A DNA stretch of 64,000 nucleotides from an uncultured Prevotellaceae bacterium (GTDB lineage: Bacteria; Bacteroidota; Bacteroidia; Bacteroidales; Bacteroidaceae), in NCBI GenBank assembly GCA_900315105.1, contig OMXX01000026.1:11485-75484 (forward strand), in the 5' to 3' direction. The first letter of the stretch is position 1; every line of letters begins with the position of its first letter. A program made the translations under genes and the position numbers. Shown here piece by piece: positions 34,142-42,886 of this stretch. The notes under the pieces were generated by a model, which did no database searches, was not told the DNA's origin, and saw only the letters and a list, made by a program, of their open reading frames with translations.

Positions 34142-34602
34142 AGAGTTTAGTAGATTTATTTCCCATCATCTTTGAAATTCCAAAAGATGATGTGGCTTGG
34201 TATGACTCATTGGGTATGTGTGATGATGCTTATTATGAGGAGTTTGAATCGTCTGCAAAAGAGTATGCTATGATGGCGGTAGAAAATCCACATGAATATA
34301 TGGATGCTGTGGATGCTACTTCGTATAGGTTCGTTTCTGGGGCTTCTTGGTATGCCTGTAACAAGCGGCTATTAGAAAACCTATCTGATGACGATCGCAT
34401 TAAAGCCATATATATGGCGATTTGTCTTTGGGCAAAAAATCTATGTAAAGGAGTTGAGCCTGATGAAGACTGGAATATTTGTGAAGCAGACACATTTTAT
34501 TGGAGTGTAAGATCTGATTTTGGGATGGGATTGATAATGGTGAAAGATGGAGAAGAGGAGTATAGGCGCATTGTTAGTAGTACATTCCTTCTGAAGAGGT
34601 AA
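34138..34602 (+). CDS. Uncharacterised acidic protein, partner of the GIY-YIG-like gene
   Basis: The 154-residue protein (MKSLVDLFPIIFEIPKDDVA) is rich in Asp and Glu and shows no signal peptide or membrane span. Segments such as MYMAICLWAKNLCKG-like helices and a Trp/Cys-containing middle (GASWYACNKRLLENL) suggest a helical globular fold. I do not recognise the family. The ATGA overlap with the upstream gene implies co-translation, so the two products probably act together. It lies inside the segment bounded by the 224-base direct repeats. Confidence 0.6.
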   Translation: MKSLVDLFPIIFEIPKDDVAWYDSLGMCDDAYYEEFESSAKEYAMMAVENPHEYMDAVDATSYRFVSGASWYACNKRLLENLSDDDRIKAIYMAICLWAKNLCKGVEPDEDWNICEADTFYWSVRSDFGMGLIMVKDGEEEYRRIVSSTFLLKR

Positions 34603-34820
34603 AAGTAAGTACTATTCCTGAATCATATTTATAATCCTGACATTAAGTAATTTATCAATAAACATAAAAGAATATTCATAGGGGCTATATTGTTGCAGTT
34701 TTTTTACCCGATAAAACATGCGAAATATTTGTGCGAAATTCTGAAAAAGTTACACTTGTAATCATAACCTTGCGAAATTGCTCTTGTATTCAAGTGTAAG
34801 GAGGCAGCAAAAAAATCAGA

Positions 34821-35084
34821 TACATCATGTGCTCTTACACTTACGGTCCGCTCCTCGGATTGTTCGCCTATGCGCTGACCACTTCCCCGAAAACTTCATC
34901 CAACACCCAACACCCATCACCTAACACCCATCGCCTAACCCCTGTCATCTGCATAGCCTCACCCCTCATCTGCTATGCCCTTGACTATCTCTGCACTACC
35001 TACTTCTCCTACCACTTTGGCTATGAACTGCTGATGATCAACGGCGCCTTGACCTATCTCGGCTTGCGTGTGATCAAAGCCTGA
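34821..35084 (+). pseudogene. Duplicated 3' fragment of the symporter gene
   Basis: The fragment encodes the last 85 or so residues of the SSS symporter in an open frame from 34827 to the stop at 35082-35084, with no start or promoter of its own. The first 224 bases are 98% identical to 33100-33323; the end differs (TYLGLRVIKA). It may be the original 3' end of the symporter, displaced when the cassette at 33324-34820 entered with its own replacement end. The preceding gap 34603-34820 holds only a 9-bp inverted repeat (TTACACTTG/CAAGTGTAA). Confidence 0.85.
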
Positions 35085-35410
35085 GCCCTTATGCCTCCGA
35101 TGTAGGGAACGGACTTGCAACGGCTTTACAACGGTATTACAACGGACTTACAGCGTTGTTCTCGTAACTGCCATCACCTATCACACAACACCCATCACCC
35201 CCAATTGCAAGTGCAAAGTTACAACAAATTTCTTTGGAACGGAAAGAAATGCGTGAGAAAAACATATAAGGTTCAAGAAATGTTCGTTTTATGGTTGTAA
35301 TGTATTGATACTCAGATTGATATTTTCGGAAGGGGATTGGGGTAACCCTCAATCTAACATATAACTGTTAGATAAAACAGGGACAGGGGTATGGTATCTA
35401 TATTCAAAAT

Positions 35411-35442
35411 AATAATATAATATATTAATATATTATATTATT
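35411..35442. repeat. Perfect 32-bp AT-only palindrome
   Basis: AATAATATAATATATT (35411-35426) is followed without spacer by its exact reverse complement. Confidence 0.9.
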
Positions 35443-35725
35443 GCCATTCTGAGCCTCCTGTTGGGGGATGCATCTAACATCTCTTGAAAAATGATGGTTT
35501 CATGATTGGTTATAAACACGCTTTTTGTTTGTTTTACTTACACGTAATACACGATTGGAACGGAATTTCTTTTTATTTCAATGTTTCTTGTATTCTTTTT
35601 TCTTTATAACGCTGTGTTTTCTAACCACACCGTCTAATGAAAATAAGCATTATCGTTGATTTTAAAATGCCAAAAGGATGCCCCGAAACAGGGCTCCCTT
35701 TGTCAATTTACATATTCTTTATGAT

Positions 35726-35955
35726 TATCCGCAATTACCTGATAGCGCCCCGAAGGGGCAAAAGCTATCAGCCCAGGGCATCGCCCTGGGGAGATTGTAG
35801 GGATAGCTAACGCCCTGTAAGGGCAAAAGCCTCAACACGAAGCAATGCTTTTGCCCTTTCAGGGCGAAATTACCAACTTCCACCAACCTAGGGCGATGCC
35901 CTAGGCTAGTAGTAGGTTAGCCTTTCAGGCTGCCGCTATCGGATATATGCGGATA
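35726..35955. repeat. Composite REP-like cluster of G/C hairpins
   Basis: The 230-base cluster is bounded by TATCCGCA and TGCGGATA. Inside are a GATAGC...GCTATC hairpin with a GCCCCGAAGGGGC core, the palindrome CCCAGGGCATCGCCCTGGG, a 20-bp inverted pair (CGCCCTGTAAGGGCAAAAGC and GCTTTTGCCCTTTCAGGGCG), and CCTAGGGCGATGCCCTAGG. Such GCCCTGAAAGGGC elements are widespread intergenic repeats in Bacteroidota. Confidence 0.8.
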
Positions 35956-36265
35956 GTAAATATTCTTTTTGTCTGATGCATCGAACCTAACATATAATTG
36001 TTAGGAAAAATAGGGAGAGGGGTATTGTGTATTGGCTGCATTCCCAATTTGGGAACGTAGGCCATTTTTGGTGTATTGCAAAACCTGATCCCTGATTCAG
36101 GGAACTGGTTTTAATATCTGACGCACTAAAACAGTGCATCAGATATTCGGTTGGAGTATAAAGAAACAACGAGACACTATTCAAGCATCTGCCTATATAC
36201 TTTCAGTATTGTAAGCAGGGATTATTGTACTAACCAGCATATCTACTATTCAAATTTAAGGCAGG

Positions 36266-36679
36266 CTAAAGATTTTCCAATTTATGCTTATATTTTTTCA
36301 TTGCAAGTCGCAAAATAAGCCATGTAAAGACTCCCGAAACAATGACCGCAATCATATCATAGACATCTGTTGTTGCACTAATTAGGAATTCATATAAAAT
36401 AAGGCCTATACATACAAGTATGACATAAAAGCCTATGGTATATTTCCCAAAATCTTTATCTAATGCAATTCCCAAAAACAACGATGCAGGCACAGCAAAT
36501 AAATCCGAAAAGGAATCTGCCAGATGGAAATCATAAATATGATGAGAATAGATGTATGGTCTATAAGTGTAAGAAATAACTAAAGACCCTACGAAAAGAA
36601 ATAGTGAGAGCAAAAAAGAATATACCCTCGCCTTTGCGGGTAACACTATAGGTTTTGTCAACTTGTATTGAATCTTCAT
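36266..36679 (-). CDS. Small four-span membrane protein of unknown function
   Basis: The 137-residue protein has a basic N-terminus (MKIQYKLTKPIVLPAKARVY) and about four hydrophobic segments: SFLLSLFLFVGSLVISY, DLFAVPASLFLGIAL, IGFYVILVCIGLILYEF and MIAVIVSGVFTWLILRLA, with a lysine-rich tail. The layout is reminiscent of VanZ-like proteins, but no diagnostic residue is seen. It stands alone, downstream of the GH3 gene and separated from it by a terminator. Function cannot be assigned. Confidence 0.65.
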   Translation of the reverse strand: MKIQYKLTKPIVLPAKARVYSFLLSLFLFVGSLVISYTYRPYIYSHHIYDFHLADSFSDLFAVPASLFLGIALDKDFGKYTIGFYVILVCIGLILYEFLISATTDVYDMIAVIVSGVFTWLILRLAMKKYKHKLENL

Positions 36680-36765
36680 TCGTTTTTGATTTCTAGTAAA
36701 TCTGTGAAAAAAGAAGACTCCCTAAAACAGGGACTCCTCGGTTCTTTCGGGAATAATATACAAAA

Positions 36766-36804
36766 CAAATAGGGGGGGCTCGTTATTATCGACCCCCCTA
36801 TTTG
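36766..36804 (-). terminator. Terminator of the GH31-GH3 operon
   Basis: AAATAGGGGGG pairs with CCCCCCTATTT around a short loop. On the minus strand the stem is followed by a TTTGTTTT tail. It lies 20 bases after the GH3 stop codon. Confidence 0.75.
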
Positions 36805-36823
36805 GTTTACTGTATGATGGATT

Positions 36824-39184
36824 TTATAGCTTGAACGGCAATTTTGCCTTGACGTCTCGGCTGCTGCTACCGATATAAGCCTTGAAAGTACCAGGCTCGG
36901 CAACCCATTCGTGCTTCGTCTCGTCGAAGAACTTGAGGGCATCTTCGGTGATGGTGAAGCTGACGGTCTTCTGCTCGCCCGGCTGAAGAAGGATTTTCTC
37001 GAAGCCTTTCAGTTCCTTGACAGGACGGACAACGCTTGCCTTGTCGTCGCCTACATAGAGCTGAACGACTTCCTTGCCGGCACACTTACCTGTGTTCTTT
37101 ATGCTTACTGTAACGGTCCAAGTCTTGTTGCCGTTATCCGCAATCTTTGCATCAGAATAGGCGAAGGTGGTGTAGCTGAGTCCGTAGCCGAATGGGAACA
37201 CAACCTTCTGCTTCATTGTCTCGAAATATCTGTAGCCTACGAGCACATCCTCTGCATAAACCTGTATCTCGTTACCCTTACCCATGTGAGTTCTTGGGTT
37301 CTTGTTAGAGTTGGTAACACCTACGGCATCAGCCTTTATCTTTATCTCCTTGAGCAAATCGGCAGACTTTGGCTGTACTTCCTTGCCATACTGATATTTG
37401 GCAGGAAGATTCTGAGGCTCAACGCCCGGATAGCCCACAAGTCCGTACTTATGTGCAGGGTAGTCCTCAAGTTTCTCTGCGTAAGAGAATACTGTCTTAC
37501 CGCTTGGGCATACATCGCCGCTCAGTACGTCGGCAAGCGCGTGTCCAGCCTCGCTACCGAGATACCATGACTGCACAAGTGTGGTGATATCCTTCAGCCA
37601 AGGCATAGCCACAGCATTACCGCTTGTAATAACGGTTATCATCTTCTTCTTTGTAGAAGCGAGAGAAGAGATGAGACGGTCCTGATTGAAAGAGAGGTTA
37701 TACCCCAGACGGTCGCCGCCCTCGCAATCCTCGAAGTGGTTTTTGTTCAGTCCACCTATATATATGATGAGGTCGGCATCCTTTGCCTTTTCTACAGCAT
37801 CGTTGTAGAGAGAATCCTCAACCGCCTGCGGAATCTCCGTTATGCCGCCATAGAAACTTGGTCCTGACTTATAACCCTCGGCGTATGTTATGTTCCAGTT
37901 CTTGAAGCGCTCTTTCAAGCCTCTCAGCGGACTAACCTCGTCCTTTGGCTTCAGTTCAGAAGAACCGCCACCGGCACAAAGCGGACGAGTGGCATTCTCG
38001 CCAACAACAAGCACGTTCTTATAGTCGTTCTCCTTGATAGGCAGAAGCTTAGAGTCGTCATTCTTCTGTATGAGGTTGTCATTCTTCAGAAGCACGATAC
38101 CCTCGCGTGCAATCTCCCTTGCAGCCGCAAGATGTTCCGGGGAGTTCTTGCTACCGAAAGGCTTCTTGGTGTTCATAGCGGTCTGGAAGATGAGTCGCAG
38201 CACACGAGCAGCCTTGTCGTTGACAACTTCCTCGCTCACCTCGCCCTTCTGAGCCATTTCGTAGTAAGCATTACCGAGATAGTAGTCGTCATAGCCGAAG
38301 CCCTTAGCCTCAGAAGTAAGACCGTTGGTATAAGAGCCCATCTCGATGTCAAGACCGTAGAGGGCAGATTCCTTTGTGTCGTGAGCAGCACCCCAGTCGG
38401 AGATATTAGCACCCTTATAGCCGAGTTCCTTCTTCAGAATATCGTTGATGAGGAACTTGTTGTGGGTGTTGTGCATACCGTTGTATCGGTTGTAGCTTCC
38501 CATGATGCTCCAAGGATCAGCCTCCTTGATAGCCATAGCGAAAGGCTTGAGGTATATCTCGTGCAGAGCTCTGTCGGAAACCTTCACATCCACATGACCT
38601 CTGAACTCCTCCTGATCGTTGAGGATATAATGCTTGATACAAGCTGCTACGCCATTCTTCTGCAAAGCCTTGATGTATGGAATAGCCATAGAGCCAGAGA
38701 GATACGGGTCTTCGCCCATATACTCGAAGTTACGGCCGTTGAGCGGCGTGCGATAGATGTTCACACCAGGACCAAGGAGAACATCCTTCTCTCTGTATCG
38801 AGCCTCTTCACCCACGTTCTTTCCATATTTAGCCGCCATATCGGTATTCCAAGTGGCAGCTAAGCAGGTAAGGGCAGGGAAGGCTGTGCAGTAGTCGTTT
38901 GTCCATCCTGCATGAGCCCAATCGTTCCAGTTTATCTCCATACGAACGCCGTGAGGACCGTCGCTCATAGATAGCTCTGGTATTCCTAATCGCTCGCAAC
39001 CCGGGCTTGTGAACTTACTCTGTGCGTATGACAGACGGCATTTCTCCTTAAGAGTCATGCGTGAGAGGGCATCCTTCACCCTCACGTCAAGCGAAAGGCT
39101 CTCGTCCTGATAGGGTAGGAGAGACTGGGCGTGAGCGCCTGTCAGGGTTGTTGCCAGTGCGACAATGATTAATATCTTTTTCAT
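36824..39184 (-). CDS. Glycoside hydrolase family 3 (beta-glucosidase type), exported
   Basis: The 786-residue enzyme has a signal peptide (MKKILIIVALATTLTGAHA) and should act in the periplasm on beta-linked oligosaccharides. Domain order is the GH3 TIM barrel (SMSDGPHGVRMEIN, KHYILNDQEEFRGHVDV, nucleophile Asp near residue 262 in ISDWGAAHD), the alpha/beta domain (VLVVGENATRPLCAGGGSS) and a C-terminal fibronectin-III-like domain (PFGYGLSYTTFAYSDA to the end). Exact specificity (gluco- or xylosidase) cannot be decided. It follows the GH31 gene by 41 bases and probably shares its promoter. No SusC/SusD pair is adjacent. Confidence 0.93.
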   Translation of the reverse strand: MKKILIIVALATTLTGAHAQSLLPYQDESLSLDVRVKDALSRMTLKEKCRLSYAQSKFTSPGCERLGIPELSMSDGPHGVRMEINWNDWAHAGWTNDYCTAFPALTCLAATWNTDMAAKYGKNVGEEARYREKDVLLGPGVNIYRTPLNGRNFEYMGEDPYLSGSMAIPYIKALQKNGVAACIKHYILNDQEEFRGHVDVKVSDRALHEIYLKPFAMAIKEADPWSIMGSYNRYNGMHNTHNKFLINDILKKELGYKGANISDWGAAHDTKESALYGLDIEMGSYTNGLTSEAKGFGYDDYYLGNAYYEMAQKGEVSEEVVNDKAARVLRLIFQTAMNTKKPFGSKNSPEHLAAAREIAREGIVLLKNDNLIQKNDDSKLLPIKENDYKNVLVVGENATRPLCAGGGSSELKPKDEVSPLRGLKERFKNWNITYAEGYKSGPSFYGGITEIPQAVEDSLYNDAVEKAKDADLIIYIGGLNKNHFEDCEGGDRLGYNLSFNQDRLISSLASTKKKMITVITSGNAVAMPWLKDITTLVQSWYLGSEAGHALADVLSGDVCPSGKTVFSYAEKLEDYPAHKYGLVGYPGVEPQNLPAKYQYGKEVQPKSADLLKEIKIKADAVGVTNSNKNPRTHMGKGNEIQVYAEDVLVGYRYFETMKQKVVFPFGYGLSYTTFAYSDAKIADNGNKTWTVTVSIKNTGKCAGKEVVQLYVGDDKASVVRPVKELKGFEKILLQPGEQKTVSFTITEDALKFFDETKHEWVAEPGTFKAYIGSSSRDVKAKLPFKL

Positions 39185-39225
39185 TTCTTTTTTATTTTGC
39201 TGGTCTCAACCGAACTCGGTTGAAA

Positions 39226-42200
39226 TTAAAGTTTCTGCTCTATCTTTTGACCGTTATATTTCACCGTGATGCCTTCGGCATCAGGATTATATCCCTGTGC
39301 CTTGGTCTTGCTAACAGGAACGATAATGAATGTTCTTTCCTTGAGCATTCCAGGGAATTCGCCAACTCTGTCGCCGATGGTGAGGGTCTTGTTAGCCTCG
39401 TTATAGGTGAACTTGATGTTAGAGAAACGACCAGCCTCATAGCCGTAGTTCTCGCCCTCGTCCTCGTAGAGAGTGAACTCGCCGTTCTTGCCCTGATAAA
39501 CGAAGAGGCGGATGGTCTCATCCTTCTTCTGGGCAACATATTCCTTAGCCTCGCCGATAGGAATTATGCTGCCAGCTCTTACGCAGATAGGGATATGGCT
39601 GTAAGGAGCATCGAGAACCTTTGTCTCACCACCGTTGCTGAGCACTTTTCCTGTGAAGAAATCATACCAGATATTGTTCTTTGGGAAATAAACCTTGCGG
39701 CTTCTCTCACCATATTTATATACAGGATTAACCATGATAGAAGGACCGAACATGAACTGATAAGCTATGTTGAGCACGTTCTTGTCCTTGCCGAAATCCA
39801 TCACCATAGGGCGCATCATAGTGTAGTCCTTGAAGTGAACGTCGGCTGCAAGAGAGTAGATGTAAGGCATGAGGCGGTATCTCATATCCATACAAGTCGT
39901 AATCGCCTTATAGGTCTCTGTTCCTTCTGGAGCGATGTTCCAAGGCTCGCGGAACGGGAACTGTCCGTGAACGCGATACATAGGGGCGAACATACCCATC
40001 TGATGCCATCTTACGTTGAGTTCGCGCCAATCCTTCAGGTCGGCATTTTCAACGCCAGTCTTATCAAATTCGTTCTGAGCCTCCTGATACCTCTTCTCAA
40101 CAGAGAAACCGCCGATGTCCTGACTCCAATAAGGAACACCAGAGATAGAGAAGTTAAGTCCGGCTGTGATCTGAGCCTTCATATCCTCCCAGCGAGTGCC
40201 GATATCACCGCTCCAAGTGGCTGTGCTGTATCTCTGCTCAGAAGCAAAGCCATTTCTTGTCAACAAGAACACGCGCTTGTTTTCTGGAGAGAACTTGTTG
40301 CCGAAGCCACGCTGATCCCACTTGGTATTGTCCTGAAGCCATTGTGTAGAGTGGGTGTCGCCCTCCTTCTCAATAGCTGTTTCGTATGCTCTCTGACCAT
40401 CATAGATAGCCTCGGCATTAACGATAGAGTAGGCGTTGAAGTATTCGTCGGAAGATCCGTATTTCGTAGGACCGCAAAGCAGTTTTCGATACTCCATATC
40501 GGTACAGTCCCTTACGTTCGGCTCACTTGCATCCATCCACCAGGCATCCATTCCTATTGTGCCGAGCTTCTCGTAGAGCTGACGCCAGAAAATCTTACGT
40601 GCACCCTCGTCGTAGGCATCATAGAAAGCGTATTTATAGCCAAGCCAGTCGTAGAGACTGTCCTTAATACTCTGCTGATAGATGTAGCCTTTCTCGTTGA
40701 GTTCCTTGAAGTTGTTTGGCTTGAAATAATATTTTGGCCAGCAGGAAATCATGATCTTAGCCTTGTTGGCATGAATAGTATCGATCATTCCCTTTGGATC
40801 AGGGAAACGCTTGCCGTCAAACTCGAAAGCACCCCATTGGTCATCTACCCAATAGTTCCAGTCCATCACGATATTGTCGATTGGAAGGTGACGCTTGCGG
40901 AAACCAGACAATGCGTCAAGTATCTCTGCCTGAGTCTTATAGCGCTCACGACTCTGCCAGAAACCGAAGAGCCAGTTAGGCATGATCTGAGCCTTGCCAG
41001 TAAGTGTTCTGTAACCGCTAATGATCTCGTCGGCATTATCGCCAGAGATGAAATAATAGTCAAGTTGCTGTCCCATCTCGCTCCAGAAACTAATCTTCTG
41101 CTGCTCAGCCTTATTCACAGGCTCAAGGGCTCTGAGGCCGCAATAAGCCTCACCACCGTCAGGCTTCCATTCCAAGCGGATGGTGTAAGTCTTTCCTGCC
41201 TGAAGATTAACGGCAAACTTTCTCGCGTTAGGATTCCACGCGGTTCGCCATATCTCCTGATCCTTCTTGCCTGTATTCAAGACATCCTCGGTATAAACAG
41301 GCTTGCCGTTGATGTAAATCTTCTGATAGCCAGAGTAGTAGTGGCTAAAACGGTATTCGCCTGTCATCTTTGGAGTTATAGTACCCTCATATACTACCGT
41401 TGCATCATCAAGTTTGAAAGCAGGAAGATTCTTTGCCGATTTCAGATTCTCGAAGTAGATGCTATCCTCTCTTCTGACAAGAGTCTCCTGTCCCGGAGCC
41501 TTGTAAGTGCCGGTAAGAGCACCTTCTTTTCCGTCCTTGTCGCGAAGAGTGAATACTTCGTGCAACTGACTGTAGTCCTTTGGATTACCGAAACGTGAAA
41601 GGGAATAGTTATCGAGCAGAATACCATAGTTGTTGCTGCTCACAATGAATGGTATTGATACCTTGGTGTTGTATTGGAACAATTCCTCATTCTTTCCTTT
41701 ATAGTTCCACTCGTCAGCCTGATGCTGGCCAAGTCCGTAGATAGCCTCGTTGTTGTCAAGGTTTTCGAACACCTGACGCATTGTCCAACCCTTGTAGGTC
41801 TCAGGCTTGCCGTCGGCATGAATCTGGGTAACCTCGTATGGGGTGAAGGTCTTACCGCCACCTTTCTGGTCGCGAGCAATCAGCTTTCCTTTAGAATCGG
41901 TAAACCATACCTCACCTGTAGTGGAGAGGACATAACCGTTGATCTTTCCTGTACTTACAATAACCTTATCGCCTTCCTCCTTTACAGTAAAGTTGCTGTA
42001 AGAAGGCTGGTCAACGATGATAAGGCTCTGGCGGTCAGCGAACTGGTTGTCTGCAGTTGCCGATACGCGGATGATTTTGTCGCCCATAACCTGCAGTCTC
42101 ACCAGCTTGGGTGATGTTGCTGATCCCTTGGTTACATGGACGGTAACGCCTTTGTCTGTTTTCTCGTAGTTGATGGCACTCACAGGAACGCATACCATTC

Positions 42201-42264
42201 CAATAGCCATAGCGCACAAGAGTTTTTGCCTCATTCCGAAACTCATGTTTTTTAATTTATGCAT
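39226..42264 (-). CDS. Glycoside hydrolase family 31 (alpha-xylosidase/glucosidase type) with PA14 insert, exported
   Basis: The 1012-residue enzyme starts MHKLKNMSFGMRQKLLCAMA with a signal peptide ending PVSA near residue 30; the Met at residue 7 is an alternative start. The N-terminal beta-sandwich is interrupted by a PA14 domain at about residues 240-385 (GTITPKMTGEYRFSHYYSGY, IYINGKPVYTED). The GH31 barrel follows, with the nucleophile Asp near residue 577 in WWMDASEPN and the acid/base Asp near 686 in WSGDIGTRW. GH31-PA14 proteins of this kind include alpha-xylosidases acting on xyloglucan oligosaccharides. With the GH3 partner it would debranch and cleave a plant-derived glucan, an inference from pairing. 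Confidence 0.93.
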   Translation of the reverse strand: MHKLKNMSFGMRQKLLCAMAIGMVCVPVSAINYEKTDKGVTVHVTKGSATSPKLVRLQVMGDKIIRVSATADNQFADRQSLIIVDQPSYSNFTVKEEGDKVIVSTGKINGYVLSTTGEVWFTDSKGKLIARDQKGGGKTFTPYEVTQIHADGKPETYKGWTMRQVFENLDNNEAIYGLGQHQADEWNYKGKNEELFQYNTKVSIPFIVSSNNYGILLDNYSLSRFGNPKDYSQLHEVFTLRDKDGKEGALTGTYKAPGQETLVRREDSIYFENLKSAKNLPAFKLDDATVVYEGTITPKMTGEYRFSHYYSGYQKIYINGKPVYTEDVLNTGKKDQEIWRTAWNPNARKFAVNLQAGKTYTIRLEWKPDGGEAYCGLRALEPVNKAEQQKISFWSEMGQQLDYYFISGDNADEIISGYRTLTGKAQIMPNWLFGFWQSRERYKTQAEILDALSGFRKRHLPIDNIVMDWNYWVDDQWGAFEFDGKRFPDPKGMIDTIHANKAKIMISCWPKYYFKPNNFKELNEKGYIYQQSIKDSLYDWLGYKYAFYDAYDEGARKIFWRQLYEKLGTIGMDAWWMDASEPNVRDCTDMEYRKLLCGPTKYGSSDEYFNAYSIVNAEAIYDGQRAYETAIEKEGDTHSTQWLQDNTKWDQRGFGNKFSPENKRVFLLTRNGFASEQRYSTATWSGDIGTRWEDMKAQITAGLNFSISGVPYWSQDIGGFSVEKRYQEAQNEFDKTGVENADLKDWRELNVRWHQMGMFAPMYRVHGQFPFREPWNIAPEGTETYKAITTCMDMRYRLMPYIYSLAADVHFKDYTMMRPMVMDFGKDKNVLNIAYQFMFGPSIMVNPVYKYGERSRKVYFPKNNIWYDFFTGKVLSNGGETKVLDAPYSHIPICVRAGSIIPIGEAKEYVAQKKDETIRLFVYQGKNGEFTLYEDEGENYGYEAGRFSNIKFTYNEANKTLTIGDRVGEFPGMLKERTFIIVPVSKTKAQGYNPDAEGITVKYNGQKIEQKL

Positions 42265-42341
42265 AGTTAGCTTACGTATGTTGTATTTTGTTTAAGTTCT
42301 CTTTTTACCTATTGTCTATTGCCTTTTTGCAATATTGTGTG

Positions 42342-42349
42342 CAAAGATA
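42342..42349 (-). promoter_or_regulatory. -7 box of the GH31-GH3 operon
   Basis: TATCTTTG on the minus strand at 42342-42349, followed by GC, about 70 bases before the GH31 start. The -33 region is not clear. Confidence 0.45.
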
Positions 42350-42487
42350 CAAAATTTTCCTTATACTACCTTGTTTTTTTCTCGCAAAAACTGATACTCT
42401 TCTCGATTTTGCTTTGTTTTTCCTTGTCTTTGCCAGCTTTTCTCGCATTTGGGTAGGATGTGCCTTCGTTCTACCTTCGCTCTTCCT

Positions 42488-42515
42488 CCGTACCAAAGTC
42501 GGTGCAAAGTCGGTG
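42488..42515. repeat. Tandem CAAAGTCGGTG repeats, second site
   Basis: Two copies preceded by CTCCGTAC match the three-copy array at 17384-17440. The downstream sequence here (GGTACGGAGTTACATGGGAG) also echoes the ACGGACTT family. Confidence 0.55.
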
Positions 42516-42647
42516 GAGGTCCTATTCAGAATGGGAGTTGCATCGAGTTTGGTACGGAGTTACATGGGAGTTACAAGGAAGTCATAAGGCATTATTTGAT
42601 ATGGATTGTCTTTTTATTAACATTTCTGCAAAATTTCACCAAACATT

Positions 42648-42679
42648 CTTGCATAATTCGGAAAAAATTGTTACTTTTG
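42648..42679 (+). promoter_or_regulatory. Promoter upstream of the GHMP kinase gene
   Basis: TTG at 42649-42651 and TACTTTTG at 42672-42679 are 20 bases apart. The long leader contains CCCAAG and CTTGGG segments that could pair, but no known riboswitch is recognised. Confidence 0.5.
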
Positions 42680-42886
42680 TCGTCGATTTTGGAGTCAACT
42701 GATAACTAATATGAAAATTCCCAAGTTAACGTTTTTGAACTCCTAAGTCTTTAATTCTCAGGAAAGAACCTTTTTCTTGGGCAAATATTCACGTTTTATA
42801 CATAAAAGTTAATTGTCTGTATGACATATAGTTATACTATATCGTCATATCGTACTATGCCTATTTTTTGAACTACTCACCTGCTA

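Larger units (their letters stand above)
35085..36265. other. 1.2 kb gap filled with repeats, no gene seen
   Basis: No convincing reading frame is present. Contents in order: ACGGACTTG-type repeats (35108-35157), AACACCCATCACC repeats (35167-35201), a CTAACATATAACTGTTAG hairpin with the following CAGGGACAGGGGTAT (35354-35396), a 32-bp AT palindrome (35411-35442), the composite G/C hairpin element (35726-35955), a second copy of the CTAACATATAA hairpin (35986-36028), and small palindromes TTCCCAATTTGGGAA (36041-36055) and TCCCTGATTCAGGGA (36089-36103). Confidence 0.75.
42265..42886. other. Gap between divergent GH31 and GHMP-kinase genes
   Basis: No gene is seen. It contains the minus-strand -7 box at 42342, two CAAAGTCGGTG repeats (42488-42515), a GGTACGGAGTTACATGGGAGTT-like degenerate repeat (split across 42551-42585), a plus-strand promoter at 42648-42679 and a near-palindrome ATATAGTTATACTATAT at about 42825. 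The leader to the kinase gene would be about 200 bases. Confidence 0.6.

Noticed and set aside
39220..41598. 792-codon open frame on the plus strand
   Set aside because: It is antisense to the GH31 gene, whose signal peptide, PA14 domain and catalytic motifs are clear. The plus-strand translation has no recognisable domain; long antisense frames are common opposite biased genes.
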